A stretch of 37,904 nt of DNA. Source: an uncultured Aggregatibacter sp. Its GTDB lineage: Bacteria; Pseudomonadota; Gammaproteobacteria; Enterobacterales; Pasteurellaceae. Below the pieces are notes generated by a model that saw nothing but the letters and a program-made list of their open reading frames with translations, was not told the DNA's origin and did no database searches. Location of the stretch: NCBI RefSeq assembly GCF_901873365.1, contig NZ_CABFLM010000047.1, positions 1 to 37,904 on the forward strand, in the 5' to 3' direction. The translations under genes were made by a program, and so were the position numbers. Positions 16,326 through 25,518 of the stretch are shown one piece after another (position 1 is the stretch's first letter; each line of letters starts with the position of its first letter).

Positions 16326-16353
16326 ATTCTAACATTAAGCAAATTAATTTGCA
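16326..16353 (-). promoter_or_regulatory. Possible acpP promoter
   Basis: On the minus strand TGCAAA (complement of 16348-16353) is followed after 16 bp by TAGAAT (complement of 16326-16331). It lies about 200 bp upstream of acpP, just after fabG, so the leader would be long. It is a tentative sigma-70 match. Confidence 0.3.
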
Positions 16354-16394
16354 CGCATTTATCCAATTTATCCGCAACCTCCACTTGCTACCCA

Positions 16395-17123
16395 TTAGCT
16401 CATGTACATGCCGCCGTTAACATGCAACGTTGTGCCGTTAATATAAGACGCATCCTCAGAGGCTAGAAATGCCACGGCTTTAGCGATATCTTTCGGCTCA
16501 CCTAAACGACCAGCTGGGATTTGAGTTAATAAGTTATTTTTTAACTCTTCACTTAATACGTCTGTCATATCGGTCGCGATAAAACCCGGCGCTACGACGT
16601 TTACCGTAATACCACGGGAAGCCACTTCTTTTGCCAAGGCTTTACTAAAACCAATGAGACCTGCCTTTGCCGCACAATAATTTGTCTGACCGGCATTGCC
16701 CATAGAGCCCACGACAGAACCAATGTTGATGATACGCCCGAAACGTTTTTTCATCATGGTGCGAAGCATCGCTTTGGAAAGATGGTAAACAGAACTTAAG
16801 TTGGTTTGCAAAATATCGAACCATTCTTCATCTTTCATGCGCATTAACAAATTATCACGGGTAATACCGGCGTTATTCACCAAAATATCAATGTCGCCAA
16901 ATTCTTGTTTTATCTGTTCCAATACCGCGTCAATGGAAGCTTGATCGGCAACATTTAATACTAATCCTTTGCCTTTCTCACCTAAATAGGCAGAAATACT
17001 TTCAGCGCCTTTTTCAGACGTTGCCGTACCGATAACAAAAGCGCCTTTTGATACTAATTCTTCGGCGACTGCACGACCAATACCACGGGTTGCACCTGTC
17101 ACTAATGCAATTTTACCTTGCAT
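16395..17123 (-). CDS. fabG: 3-oxoacyl-[acyl-carrier-protein] reductase
   Basis: A 242-residue short-chain dehydrogenase. It reduces beta-ketoacyl-ACP with NADPH in the elongation cycle. The cofactor motif TGATRGIG is at 9-16, NNAG at 83-86, and the catalytic Ser-Tyr-Lys are S136, Y149 and K153 (IGSVVGSMGNAGQTNYCAAK). A GAGAAAG-type ribosome site precedes it, and it starts 21 bp after fabD. Cluster position and sequence match E. coli FabG (244 residues). Confidence 0.98.
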   Translation of the reverse strand: MQGKIALVTGATRGIGRAVAEELVSKGAFVIGTATSEKGAESISAYLGEKGKGLVLNVADQASIDAVLEQIKQEFGDIDILVNNAGITRDNLLMRMKDEEWFDILQTNLSSVYHLSKAMLRTMMKKRFGRIINIGSVVGSMGNAGQTNYCAAKAGLIGFSKALAKEVASRGITVNVVAPGFIATDMTDVLSEELKNNLLTQIPAGRLGEPKDIAKAVAFLASEDASYINGTTLHVNGGMYMS

Positions 17124-17144
17124 AACTTTCTCTCCTTTTCACTA

Positions 17145-18083
17145 CTATGCTAATACTTCTTCGACGGAATCGAGGGATTTCACATCATTTACAGAAACCG
17201 CTTGTAAGGAATCCACGATTCGTTTCGTTAACCCGTTTAACACTTTACCCGGTCCCACTTCCACTAACACTTCGACGCCGTTTTGTGCCATTTTCTCTAC
17301 GGTTTCTGTCCAACGTACCGGGCTATAAAGTTGGCGAACCAAGGCATTTCTAATCGCATCGGCTTCAATTTCACTTTTGACATCTACGTTATTTAGAACA
17401 GAAACACCAGCCTCTTTCAACGTAATACTTTCTAAGGAAACAGACAATTGATCAGCAGCCGGTTTCATTAAAGCACAGTGTGAAGGCACACTCACCGCTA
17501 ACGGCAATGCACGTTTAGCCCCGGCTTCTTTACATAATGCAGCCGCGCGCTCCACTGCGGCTTTCGCACCGGCAATCACCACTTGTCCCGGTGAATTGAA
17601 GTTCACGGCGGAAACCACTTCGCCCTGTTCTGCTTGTTTGCAGGCGTTAATAATGGCGTCATTGTCTAAACCGATAATCGCGTACATCGCCCCCGTACCT
17701 TCCGGCACGGCTTGTTGCATAAGTTTACCGCGCAATTCCACTAATTTAACCGCATCTTGGAAATCTAACACACCGGCACACACCAACGCAGAATATTCGC
17801 CCAAGCTATGACCAGCCATCACTTCCGGTTTTAATGCCGGGTATTTTTGTTGCCATACACGATAAACAGCCACAGATGCGGTTAATAACGCTGGCTGCGT
17901 TTGCCATGTTTTGTTTAATTCTTCCGCAGGGCCTTCCTGCACTAATTGCCACAAATCATATCCCAATACTTCTGAAGCTTGTTTAAAAGTTTCTTGTACA
18001 ATTGGGTAGTCGCCGGCTAATTCTGCTAACATTCCCACCGTTTGTGAACCTTGTCCCGGGAAAACCATTGCAAATTTTTTCAT
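17145..18083 (-). CDS. fabD: Malonyl-CoA:ACP transacylase
   Basis: A 312-residue protein. It moves malonyl from CoA to ACP to feed elongation. The nucleophile elbow GHSLGEYSAL places catalytic S93; the partner H202 is in VPSHCALM. The N-terminal FPGQGSQ (8-14) forms the oxyanion region. It lies between fabH and fabG, with 107 bp separating it from fabH; that gap holds a stem-loop of facing uptake cores that may attenuate readthrough. Confidence 0.98.
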   Translation of the reverse strand: MKKFAMVFPGQGSQTVGMLAELAGDYPIVQETFKQASEVLGYDLWQLVQEGPAEELNKTWQTQPALLTASVAVYRVWQQKYPALKPEVMAGHSLGEYSALVCAGVLDFQDAVKLVELRGKLMQQAVPEGTGAMYAIIGLDNDAIINACKQAEQGEVVSAVNFNSPGQVVIAGAKAAVERAAALCKEAGAKRALPLAVSVPSHCALMKPAADQLSVSLESITLKEAGVSVLNNVDVKSEIEADAIRNALVRQLYSPVRWTETVEKMAQNGVEVLVEVGPGKVLNGLTKRIVDSLQAVSVNDVKSLDSVEEVLA

Positions 18084-18138
18084 GTGTCTTACCTATATTA
18101 AAAAATAAATCAATTTATTCCGATATGCGTTACAGTCG

Positions 18139-18170
18139 AAAAGTGCGGTCAAAAATAACCGCACTTTTTT
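18139..18170. terminator. Facing uptake sequences between fabH and fabD
   Basis: AAAAGTGCGGT (18139-18149) pairs with ACCGCACTTTT (18158-18168) across 8 bases; T-runs lie on both sides. It looks like a bidirectional terminator although both flanking genes are on the minus strand, so it may act as a partial terminator inside the fab cluster. Confidence 0.7.
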
Positions 18171-18190
18171 CACGAATAATAACAGATTAT

Positions 18191-19141
18191 CTAAAATCTC
18201 ACTAAGGCCGAACCCCAAGTCCAACCACCGCCAAAGGCTTCAAGAAGGAGCAACTGCCCACGCTGAATACGTCCATCACGTACCGCTTCATCCAATGCGA
18301 CAGGCACGGTTGCCGCACTATTATTGGCATAACGATCCAGCGTGACCACCACTTGCGACATATCCATATCTAATTTTTTCGCAGTCGCCGAAATAATACG
18401 TAAATTAGCTTGGTGAGGTACCAACCAATCAATGTCTTTTTTATCTAAATTATTGGCAGCAAGGGTTTCTTCCACCACATTAGAAAGTTCACGCACAGCC
18501 AATTTAAAGGTTTCATTGCCTTGCATTTCGATATAGCCGGATTTTGCCACACCACGCTCAGGGTGAGGAAGTAACAATGCGGCATTTTTATCTGCTGAAG
18601 CGTGTAAATGGGTAGAAATGATCCCTTCTTCTTCCGATGCCTCCAAAATAACCGCACCTGCACCATCACCAAATAACACGACCGTGCTGCGGTCTGTTTC
18701 ATCTAACTTACGGGAATTTAAATCAGAACCGATCACAAGCGCTTTTTTCACTTTACCGGTACGAATAAATTGATCAGCGACACCTAACGCATACACAAAG
18801 CCGGTACAAGCTGCCGCTAAATCAAATGCAATAGCATCGTCAATCTCCAACATCCCTTGAATTTGGCAGGCTGCGCTTGGATAAGCGTGAGAGTTACTGG
18901 TTGTCGCCACTAAAATAAGATCGATTTCCTGTGGATTGATGTTTGCCGCTTCAATGGCTTTTTGGGCTGCTTCAAATCCCATGGTAGAGACGGTTTCATC
19001 CGGTGCTGCAATGCGACGTTCACGAATACCGGAACGGGTAACAATCCACTCATCTGAAGTATCTACCATTTTTTCTAAATCGGCATTAGTGCGAATATGT
19101 TGCGGTAAATAGCTACCTGTCGATAAAATTTTGCTAAACAT
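18191..19141 (-). CDS. fabH: 3-oxoacyl-ACP synthase III
   Basis: A 316-residue protein starting MFSKILSTGSYLP at ATG 19141, with GAGAT 7 bases upstream; an ATG two codons earlier (19147) is possible but has no spaced ribosome site. FabH condenses acetyl-CoA with malonyl-ACP to start chains. The catalytic triad is C112 (AAACTGFVYAL), H243 (VPHQANLRI) and N273 (YANNSAAT). It follows plsX closely in the cluster. Confidence 0.97.
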   Translation of the reverse strand: MFSKILSTGSYLPQHIRTNADLEKMVDTSDEWIVTRSGIRERRIAAPDETVSTMGFEAAQKAIEAANINPQEIDLILVATTSNSHAYPSAACQIQGMLEIDDAIAFDLAAACTGFVYALGVADQFIRTGKVKKALVIGSDLNSRKLDETDRSTVVLFGDGAGAVILEASEEEGIISTHLHASADKNAALLLPHPERGVAKSGYIEMQGNETFKLAVRELSNVVEETLAANNLDKKDIDWLVPHQANLRIISATAKKLDMDMSQVVVTLDRYANNSAATVPVALDEAVRDGRIQRGQLLLLEAFGGGWTWGSALVRF

Positions 19142-19175
19142 AGTCATCTCGTTAAAATAATAGCGAGTGAACTCA

Positions 19176-20210
19176 CTACTTCATTAATATTTCATTTTTA
19201 TTTAAGCCCGCCAAAATTTTTTGTGGAATTTGACGTCGGGCTTGTAATGCCGCATCGGCAATCGCATAAGCAAATGCCTCTATATTTGCACTGCCGTGAC
19301 TTTTCACCACAACGGAAGTCAAACCGATAAGCGATGCGCCATTATATTGATCGGGATTGATTTTCTTTAATCGTTGGTATTTATCTTTGAAAAGATATTT
19401 AATTAAATACCCAAAAACGTGACTTAATATACTCTTTTTCTTATCACTTTTCAGTAGAGAAATCACGTTCTTTGCCGCGCCTTCCAAGGTTTTCAGCGCA
19501 ACATTGCCGGCAAAGCCATCTGTCACAATCACATCCGCCTTGCCATTGAGTAAAAAATTGCCTTCAAGGAATCCAATATAATTAAGTGCGGTGTCTTTTT
19601 TCAGTAAATCTGCCGCCTCCCGGATGGATTTGTATCCTTTCACCGCCTCAATACCAATATTCAATAACGCAATACGCGGATAAACCAAATTCAAGGTATT
19701 TTCTGCAAAAATAGCGCCCATCAAGGCAAATTGATACAAGTTTTCGGCATCGCACTCAACATTTGCCCCAAGATCCAACATAATCGAACGCTCACCTGTC
19801 ACTGTTGGAATCGTGGAAATCAGTGCCGGACGATGAATACCTTCTAGAGGTTGCAACAAGATTTTCGATAAGCCCATCAAAGCAGCTGTATCACCGGCAC
19901 TCACACAGGCCTGCGCATCCCCTTTTTGTACTGCTTCAATTGCCAAACGCATAGAGGTCTCTTTGCTATGACGCAAGGCGTAGGAAAGACCCTGACGACT
20001 ATCAATCACACGAGTACAGTGAACAATGTCACAACGTTGACGAATACTGTTGGGAGCAGAAGATAAAAGCGGAAGAATTTGTTGGCGATCGCCAAACAAT
20101 AAAAGAGAAAGCGTTGGGTCTCGTTCCAAGGCTAAAATGGATGCTGGGATAGTAATACGGGGACCAATGTCCCCGCCCATCGCATCTAACGCAAGGGTTA
20201 GACGACTCAA
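19176..20210 (-). CDS. plsX: Phosphate acyltransferase PlsX
   Basis: A 344-residue protein beginning LTLALDAMGGDIGP, the PlsX signature. PlsX converts acyl-ACP to acyl-phosphate for phosphatidic acid synthesis. Other family blocks include SAGDTAALM, LDLGANVECD and VTDGFAGNVALKTLEG. It is preceded by rpmF and followed by fabH in the conserved order. An uptake core lies at 19584. Confidence 0.97.
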   Translation of the reverse strand: MSRLTLALDAMGGDIGPRITIPASILALERDPTLSLLLFGDRQQILPLLSSAPNSIRQRCDIVHCTRVIDSRQGLSYALRHSKETSMRLAIEAVQKGDAQACVSAGDTAALMGLSKILLQPLEGIHRPALISTIPTVTGERSIMLDLGANVECDAENLYQFALMGAIFAENTLNLVYPRIALLNIGIEAVKGYKSIREAADLLKKDTALNYIGFLEGNFLLNGKADVIVTDGFAGNVALKTLEGAAKNVISLLKSDKKKSILSHVFGYLIKYLFKDKYQRLKKINPDQYNGASLIGLTSVVVKSHGSANIEAFAYAIADAALQARRQIPQKILAGLNKNEILMK

Positions 20211-20238
20211 GTGATTACCTTATATGTAATTGAGATAA

Positions 20239-20409
20239 TTACTTGTTAATCACTTTACGACCACGATAGTAACCGTCAGCGGTTACGTGGTGACGCAAAT
20301 GAGTTTCACCACTTGCTTTATCAACGGATACTGCAGCAGTTGTTAACGCATCGTGAGAACGACGCATATCACGACGTGAACGGGATTTTTTATTTTGTTG
20401 AACAGCCAT
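20239..20409 (-). CDS. rpmF: 50S ribosomal protein L32
   Basis: A 56-residue basic protein, [20 protein letters not shown] at its start and ending [10 protein letters not shown], matching L32. AGGAG lies 10 bases upstream of the ATG. It sits 16 bp after yceD and 28 bp before plsX, the common arrangement in which L32 is transcribed with the lipid genes. Like the E. coli protein, it lacks the CxxC zinc pairs seen in some other L32 versions. Confidence 0.97.
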
Positions 20410-20425
20410 TGGCTATACTCCTAAA

Positions 20426-20950
20426 TTATTTTTGCTTTAAATTAGCTAATACAGCGAACGGGTTCGGTTTTTTTGCCAATTCTTCCGGCAATTCGCCAAA
20501 AACCTGTTCAGCCACGGACACTTCACAGTGTTCAGATGAATGCATTGGCACAATCGGCAAACTCAAAATGAGTTCATCTTCAATTGTTCCAAGTAAATCT
20601 ATTTCACCGAATTCATTGAATTCAATTGGCTCATAGATTTCCGGCAATACATCAATTTGATCCAAATTAGCCACCGGACTGTAACAAAACTCACAATCAA
20701 CGGTTTGAACGAAAGGTTCACCACAACGCTGACAATTTAATTCAACATCAACCTTGGCATGACCTTTCATGACAACCAATTTTTGCGGATCAATAAAGAA
20801 CGATAATGTAACCTGTGCATCGCTGAGCACTTTACCGACCGATTCGGCAAGGCGACTTAATTGATTGGCAGCGTAATAACCCTGATAATCTAATCTTCGT
20901 TGCGCATCTTTCACCGGATCGACAGTGAGGGGTAGTTTTACCTTTTGCAT
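20426..20950 (-). CDS. yceD: YceD (DUF177) family protein
   Basis: A 174-residue protein. The family is conserved upstream of rpmF, and its members have been linked to 23S rRNA processing or ribosome assembly; the biochemical role is not settled. The central CQRCGEPF with a later CEFC forms the typical Cys pattern, and the acidic segment DLLGTIEDELILSLPIVP precedes a conserved C-terminal H-x-x-C region (MHSSEHCEV). The ribosome site is weak. Confidence 0.92.
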   Translation of the reverse strand: MQKVKLPLTVDPVKDAQRRLDYQGYYAANQLSRLAESVGKVLSDAQVTLSFFIDPQKLVVMKGHAKVDVELNCQRCGEPFVQTVDCEFCYSPVANLDQIDVLPEIYEPIEFNEFGEIDLLGTIEDELILSLPIVPMHSSEHCEVSVAEQVFGELPEELAKKPNPFAVLANLKQK

Positions 20951-21070
20951 AGGGCGTGAATATTACCCTCAGAAAATAAAATAGTCAAAGAAAATATTGC
21001 ATTTCGCGCACACCACTCACCTTACATTATCCATGATTTTACGCAATCACGTTCTTCGTAATTTTATCGG

Positions 21071-21135
21071 AAAAGTGCGGTGGATTTTTTAATTGTTTTT
21101 GATTCTCCAAAACATCATCAAAAACGACCGCACTT
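21071..21135. repeat. Facing uptake sequences upstream of the gshF terminator
   Basis: AAAAGTGCGGT (21071-21081) and ACCGCACTT (21127-21135) face each other across 45 bp. The loop is longer than in the other pairs, so a terminator role is doubtful; it may serve only for DNA uptake. Confidence 0.6.
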
Positions 21136-21136
21136 C

Positions 21137-21169
21137 AAACAAAAAGGCGAATCCTCCGATTCGCCTTTT
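21137..21169 (-). terminator. Rho-independent terminator of gshF
   Basis: AAAAGGCGAATC / GATTCGCCTTTT (12 bp, 4-base loop) at 21142-21169, followed on the minus strand by TTTTTGTTTG. It lies 14 bp past the gshF stop. Confidence 0.9.
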
Positions 21170-21183
21170 GCGCTATGGGAACA

Positions 21184-23457
21184 TTATTTCAGTTCCGGGA
21201 AGAGCATTTTCAGCACGTTTTGCGTTACCCGACGGGATTTCCCTGCATACGGGAAGATGTGCATCATCATCATCGGGTTGAAATTCGCTTCAATGACGCC
21301 CCAAGACTGCAAACTTGGCTCAGCCGGTTTGGTTAAATCGGGAATGATTAAATCCACGCCACACACGGCAGCGCCCATGGCTTTGGTGATACCGACCGCC
21401 AAAGCTTTGTAGCTTGAGTGCATTTGGTCCGTCATATCAATGGAATCGCCACCGGTGCTGATGTTGGAATTGGCACGTAACTGCACCAGCTGATCTTTTG
21501 CCGGCACGCTGTCCACGGTTAAGCCTTGCTCTTTTAACTGTAACTGTTCGATGTCGCCTAACGCAATTTTCTTCAATGGCGTACGACTGCCATCACCACG
21601 CAACGGATGATCATTTTTCTGCGCCACCAATTCCGCCACCGTATGCACGCCATCGCCAATCACATTTGCCGGCACGCGTAATAACACGGCAAGGGTTTCA
21701 TCACCTAACACGAAGAAACGGTATTCCGTACCGGTGAGGTAATCTTCTACCATCACTTCTTTGTCTTCACGGAAAGCAATTTCGATGGCTTTGGCAAAAT
21801 CCTCACGATCGTGCACGCCCTGTTGGAAAATACTGATGCCCAAACCGTAATTAGTGGATTTCGGTTTAATCACAACGGCACGCCCTGCAAATAAAGCATA
21901 ATTAGCCACGGCTTGTTCTACGCTGGTAAATTCCACACTTTGCGGCACATTAAAACCGGCTTTCGCCAACACTTTTTTGGTCACCACTTTATTTTCCATG
22001 ATGAGAGGCGAAATGTAGCTGTCATGGGAAGTCATGTTGCCGTTTTTGACATATTCCAAGTGGTCGCCAAATTGCAGACTTAAGAACTGGTCGCGCTCGT
22101 CTAAAATCTCCATTTTTAAGCCTTTTTGGATGGCATCAAACATCAGCGCTTGGGTGGAAAGCTCCATGTTGTCGAAAGCTGACAACGCATAAAAACGTTC
22201 AAAGGCTTGTTTTTTGTAACGAATCGCCAATTCCGCGCCCAGTTTTTGATAACCACCATGTGCTTCGATAGCATTAACCAAACGAGCACCGAGTGTTTGA
22301 CTCGGATCGGCAAATTGCGCCAGTTTCTCTTTGACGATCTCGGCCATCTCTTCATCGGCGTGAATTTCCGACAACATCGCCAATAATTGCTGTAAAACAC
22401 GCTCTCCTTCCGCTTGAAAAGCCGTTGCCGACAGCGGATTTTCCCATGCCACTTGGGCTAATTTTTCTTTGCCTAATTCCACCGCACTTGCTAAGGATTC
22501 TTCATCTAGCCACGCCATTAGCAAAATAAAATAATGCACAAATTTGGCATCATTTAATGCGATACCATAAGCCTCAAATGGGTTTAAGTCGAACAGACGG
22601 AATTCCAAATATTGAATGCCGTTTTGTAGCAATTCACGCGCCTGTTTCGCGCCCCGCAAACGCACGTTGGAATAAAATTCTTTTTCGGCAATAAGCTGTC
22701 CGCTACTCACCGCGTGTTCCAAGGTTGTCACATAATCGTTCAGGCTGTCATAAGACACTTTCACACTTGGGTCATTCACATAACCATATTGGCCAGAACG
22801 TAAACTACGGACATATTGCCCCGCTTTTAACGGCGTGCCGTGGATAAAATAATTGGCATCAACCGTTGGCGTGGCCGCTAATAAATAAACAAGAATCCAT
22901 TGATAACGCAAGAAATTACGGGCAATTTTCAAATATAAATCATTCTGAAAATCCACCGCACTTTGGTAGTCATTTTGTCGTGCAAACAGCTGTTGAATGA
23001 ATGCTGGCTCAAGCTGGAAGTTGTAGTGAATGCCACTCACCATTTGCTTGCTTTTACCGTACGATTTCACTAAATGCTCGCGGTACGCCACATCGACCGG
23101 ATTGTCCAGTTGTGCCACTTTAATTTGATCCTCCGGTGGCAAGCCGGCCGGCATACTCAACGGAAAGACATATTCATCTTCCGGTAAAGAGCGTAATACC
23201 ACTTCGTGAATGGCGGATAACCAACGCAATGTATCTTCAATTTTTTTATTAGGTGGGGTGATTAATTCAAGCTGACTTTCGGCAAAATCCGTTTGGATAT
23301 AAGGATGATAAGAACGATTACCGAAGCATTTTGGGTGTTCCGTCACCACAACTGCTCCATCTGCGTGAACACGTTGGCTTTCTTTTTCAAGACCAAATGA
23401 CCCTTGCTGGAACAACAGCTCCAAGCGATTTTCTTTTATAACCTGCTGAATATTCAT
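21184..23457 (-). CDS. gshF: Bifunctional glutamate-cysteine ligase/glutathione synthetase
   Basis: A 757-residue fusion with AAAGGA ahead of the ATG. Residues about 1-470 form a GshA-type glutamate-cysteine ligase (FGLEKESQRV at 21-30, TDFAESQLELITPP at 56-69, YLEFRLFDLNPF at 283-294). Residues about 490-757 form an ATP-grasp glutathione synthetase (VVIKPKSTNYGLGI at 528-541, VMVEDYLTGTEYR at 568-580, and the metal-binding EANFNPMMM near the C-terminus). One polypeptide thus makes glutathione from its three amino acids, as known for Pasteurella, Haemophilus relatives and some streptococci. Two uptake cores are inside. Confidence 0.97.
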   Translation of the reverse strand: MNIQQVIKENRLELLFQQGSFGLEKESQRVHADGAVVVTEHPKCFGNRSYHPYIQTDFAESQLELITPPNKKIEDTLRWLSAIHEVVLRSLPEDEYVFPLSMPAGLPPEDQIKVAQLDNPVDVAYREHLVKSYGKSKQMVSGIHYNFQLEPAFIQQLFARQNDYQSAVDFQNDLYLKIARNFLRYQWILVYLLAATPTVDANYFIHGTPLKAGQYVRSLRSGQYGYVNDPSVKVSYDSLNDYVTTLEHAVSSGQLIAEKEFYSNVRLRGAKQARELLQNGIQYLEFRLFDLNPFEAYGIALNDAKFVHYFILLMAWLDEESLASAVELGKEKLAQVAWENPLSATAFQAEGERVLQQLLAMLSEIHADEEMAEIVKEKLAQFADPSQTLGARLVNAIEAHGGYQKLGAELAIRYKKQAFERFYALSAFDNMELSTQALMFDAIQKGLKMEILDERDQFLSLQFGDHLEYVKNGNMTSHDSYISPLIMENKVVTKKVLAKAGFNVPQSVEFTSVEQAVANYALFAGRAVVIKPKSTNYGLGISIFQQGVHDREDFAKAIEIAFREDKEVMVEDYLTGTEYRFFVLGDETLAVLLRVPANVIGDGVHTVAELVAQKNDHPLRGDGSRTPLKKIALGDIEQLQLKEQGLTVDSVPAKDQLVQLRANSNISTGGDSIDMTDQMHSSYKALAVGITKAMGAAVCGVDLIIPDLTKPAEPSLQSWGVIEANFNPMMMMHIFPYAGKSRRVTQNVLKMLFPELK

Positions 23458-23685
23458 AAAATTTCCTTTTAGCTAAACGAGGAATCATACTGTTTAGGCA
23501 TGCCTACTTGCGTAAACTTCTTAAAAAATCGCCACATTATTAAAATTAATAGGCGCAAATGCAAATAAAAAAATTATCTTCCTCATAAGCGATAGTTATA
23601 ACCCAATGTATTACAATGAAAACTTCATTTTTAAGCACAAAGGGACTAAAATTTAGCCCTAATAAACACATAATCGGTAAACCAG

Positions 23686-25293
23686 ATGTCTCAAACCCCA
23701 AAATCCCACATTTTCTATCAGCCTTTTACTTTTGCTTTATTGTTATGCATTTTTGCCTTTCTTTCTCATGTTGCATTGGGTATTTTAGATCATTATCTCA
23801 CGCATACATTCAGCATTTTGGCATTAGGATTATTGCTTTTCACTTTAAAAAAACACAGCAATACATTATTTCTTATTACGCTGACATTCATTTTTATTAT
23901 TGCCTTAGGTTACACCCCATCCGGCCTATTATATGGCCCGGCATCCATTGGGATTATAGCCTCCGTCTATGAAACTAACTTTAGCGAAACATTAGGCTTC
24001 TTTCGCGCAATGCCGTTATCCATTTATTTTTTTACTTTCTTTTATCTTCTTTTATTTCTTATTTTATTATTTATCAACCGCCATATCACACCAAGTAAAA
24101 ATAATAAATCGGCATATTATCTTATTTATTTTATTCTTCTTGCATTTACCTTATATCAACCTATTTCAAATGTGATTAAAAATACCGATAAAGAAAAAGA
24201 ATTTAGCCTTGCAGACTTTTTTAAAGCCTCGGATTTTTACCCTGTTAGTTTTCTTGCAAATACACTTAAAGTAAACAACACCTATTTAACGCAACGGGCA
24301 TTATTAAACGACGCCTTGACCAAAACACCTGAGTGGCACATTCTTTCCGTGGAGCCCAAATATCAAAACTATGTTTTGGTGATCGGCGAAAGCATGCGTC
24401 GGGATTACACCTCTTTATACGGCTACCCACAAAAAACCACGCCGTTTTTGGAACAAGTGAACGGCTTGATTTTCAATTTATATGTGGCTGCCGGTCCGAA
24501 TACGCAACCGTCGTTGCAACGTACACTGTACCGTTCTATTAACAACAATGAAGAAACGGTTTACACCGATAACATTATTTCGCTTGCCAAACTTGCCCAT
24601 TACAAAACTTATTGGCTGTCTAACCAAGGCAAAGTGGGCGAATGGGACACCATGGCATCGCGTATCGGCATTCAAGCAGATGAATCGTTCTTTACCAAAA
24701 AAGGCGGGTATGATTCGGACAATATCTCGGACACGGCATTATTGGATCCATTAAAACAAATTTTGGCGAAAGATAAAGATCAAACCAAATTAATCGTTTT
24801 ACATTTAATTGGCTCGCACCCGACCTTTTGCGCCCATTTAAATGGCGAAGAACCGAAATTCCATTTAATTAGCCGAGAAATGTCGTGTTATTTAGACACC
24901 TTAAAACAAACGGACAGTTTATTGTCTGAGGTAAATCAAATTCTCAAAGATCAAGGCCAAAGCTATTCCGTCATTTATTTCTCGGATCACGGCTTGGCGC
25001 ATTTAGGCGCAGGCAAAAATCTGTCTATGCTAAATAACAAAGAATATAAACAAAGTTATGCGGTACCTTTTGTTCGTTTTTCCAGTGACGACACCAAAAG
25101 AACCCTTGTTAAAAACCCGCAAAGCGCTTTTAATTTTATTCACGGCTTTGCCCAATGGTTAGGTATTAAAGAAAGTCATTTAAGCCAAGAAGATTTTTTC
25201 AACCCGAAACCGCAACCAATCAAAGTGTTTAACTGGCGGGCCTTGGTGGACTATCAGTCGTTAAAAGAGGATCCGGCAAAACAAGAACCGTAA
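23686..25293 (+). CDS. Phosphoethanolamine transferase-like membrane sulfatase-fold enzyme
   Basis: A 535-residue inner-membrane protein. Five hydrophobic segments fall between about 11 and 165, followed by a periplasmic alkaline-phosphatase/sulfatase-fold domain. Metal-site motifs are VIGESMRRD (232-240), IGSHPTFCAH (375-384) and FSDHG (432-436). The expected nucleophile Thr lies in GPNTQPSLQR (270-279), most likely T273. Relatives transfer phosphoethanolamine to lipid A or core heptose; Haemophilus Lpt6 (HI0275, from memory) is a plausible match, so lipooligosaccharide decoration is my best inference. I cannot fix the acceptor. The Shine-Dalgarno is poor, and the 5' part is very AT-rich because of its membrane segments. 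Confidence 0.8.
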   Translation: MSQTPKSHIFYQPFTFALLLCIFAFLSHVALGILDHYLTHTFSILALGLLLFTLKKHSNTLFLITLTFIFIIALGYTPSGLLYGPASIGIIASVYETNFSETLGFFRAMPLSIYFFTFFYLLLFLILLFINRHITPSKNNKSAYYLIYFILLAFTLYQPISNVIKNTDKEKEFSLADFFKASDFYPVSFLANTLKVNNTYLTQRALLNDALTKTPEWHILSVEPKYQNYVLVIGESMRRDYTSLYGYPQKTTPFLEQVNGLIFNLYVAAGPNTQPSLQRTLYRSINNNEETVYTDNIISLAKLAHYKTYWLSNQGKVGEWDTMASRIGIQADESFFTKKGGYDSDNISDTALLDPLKQILAKDKDQTKLIVLHLIGSHPTFCAHLNGEEPKFHLISREMSCYLDTLKQTDSLLSEVNQILKDQGQSYSVIYFSDHGLAHLGAGKNLSMLNNKEYKQSYAVPFVRFSSDDTKRTLVKNPQSAFNFIHGFAQWLGIKESHLSQEDFFNPKPQPIKVFNWRALVDYQSLKEDPAKQEP

Positions 25294-25311
25294 TAACAGG
25301 CTCTAACACCT

Positions 25312-25355
25312 AAAAGTGCGGTCATTTTTTCAAACGAATGATCGCATTTTTATTT
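25312..25355 (+). terminator. Terminator after the phosphoethanolamine transferase gene
   Basis: AAAAGTGCGGTCATT (25312-25326) pairs imperfectly with AATGATCGCATTTTT (25337-25351) and is followed by TATTTTT. One arm is an exact uptake core and the other a decayed one, suggesting a facing pair eroding while keeping the stem. Confidence 0.7.
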
Positions 25356-25429
25356 TTGCCCGAATAGTCATTCAGCAAACCCAATTTTTCAGGTAAAATA
25401 GCCGCCGTTTTTTATGAAATAAATTTGTT

Positions 25430-25457
25430 CTTGCGGCGCTGTTGGCTCGTCCAATAT
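25430..25457 (+). promoter_or_regulatory. Possible heat-shock (sigma-32) promoter of clpP
   Basis: CTTGCGG (25430-25436), 14-bp spacer, CCAATAT (25451-25457) resembles the sigma-32 pattern CTTGAA / CCCCATNT. It lies about 60 bp upstream of clpP, which is heat-induced in related bacteria. The match is partial. Confidence 0.3.
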
Positions 25458-25518
25458 CAAAAAACTCCGTTTTTTCTGACCGCACTTTTCACCCTATCCT
25501 GACTAAATTGAGGAACAT

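Noticed and set aside
16213..16395. 60-residue gene between acpP and fabG
   Set aside because: No family resemblance, composition unlike coding sequence, and it overlaps the likely acpP promoter region.
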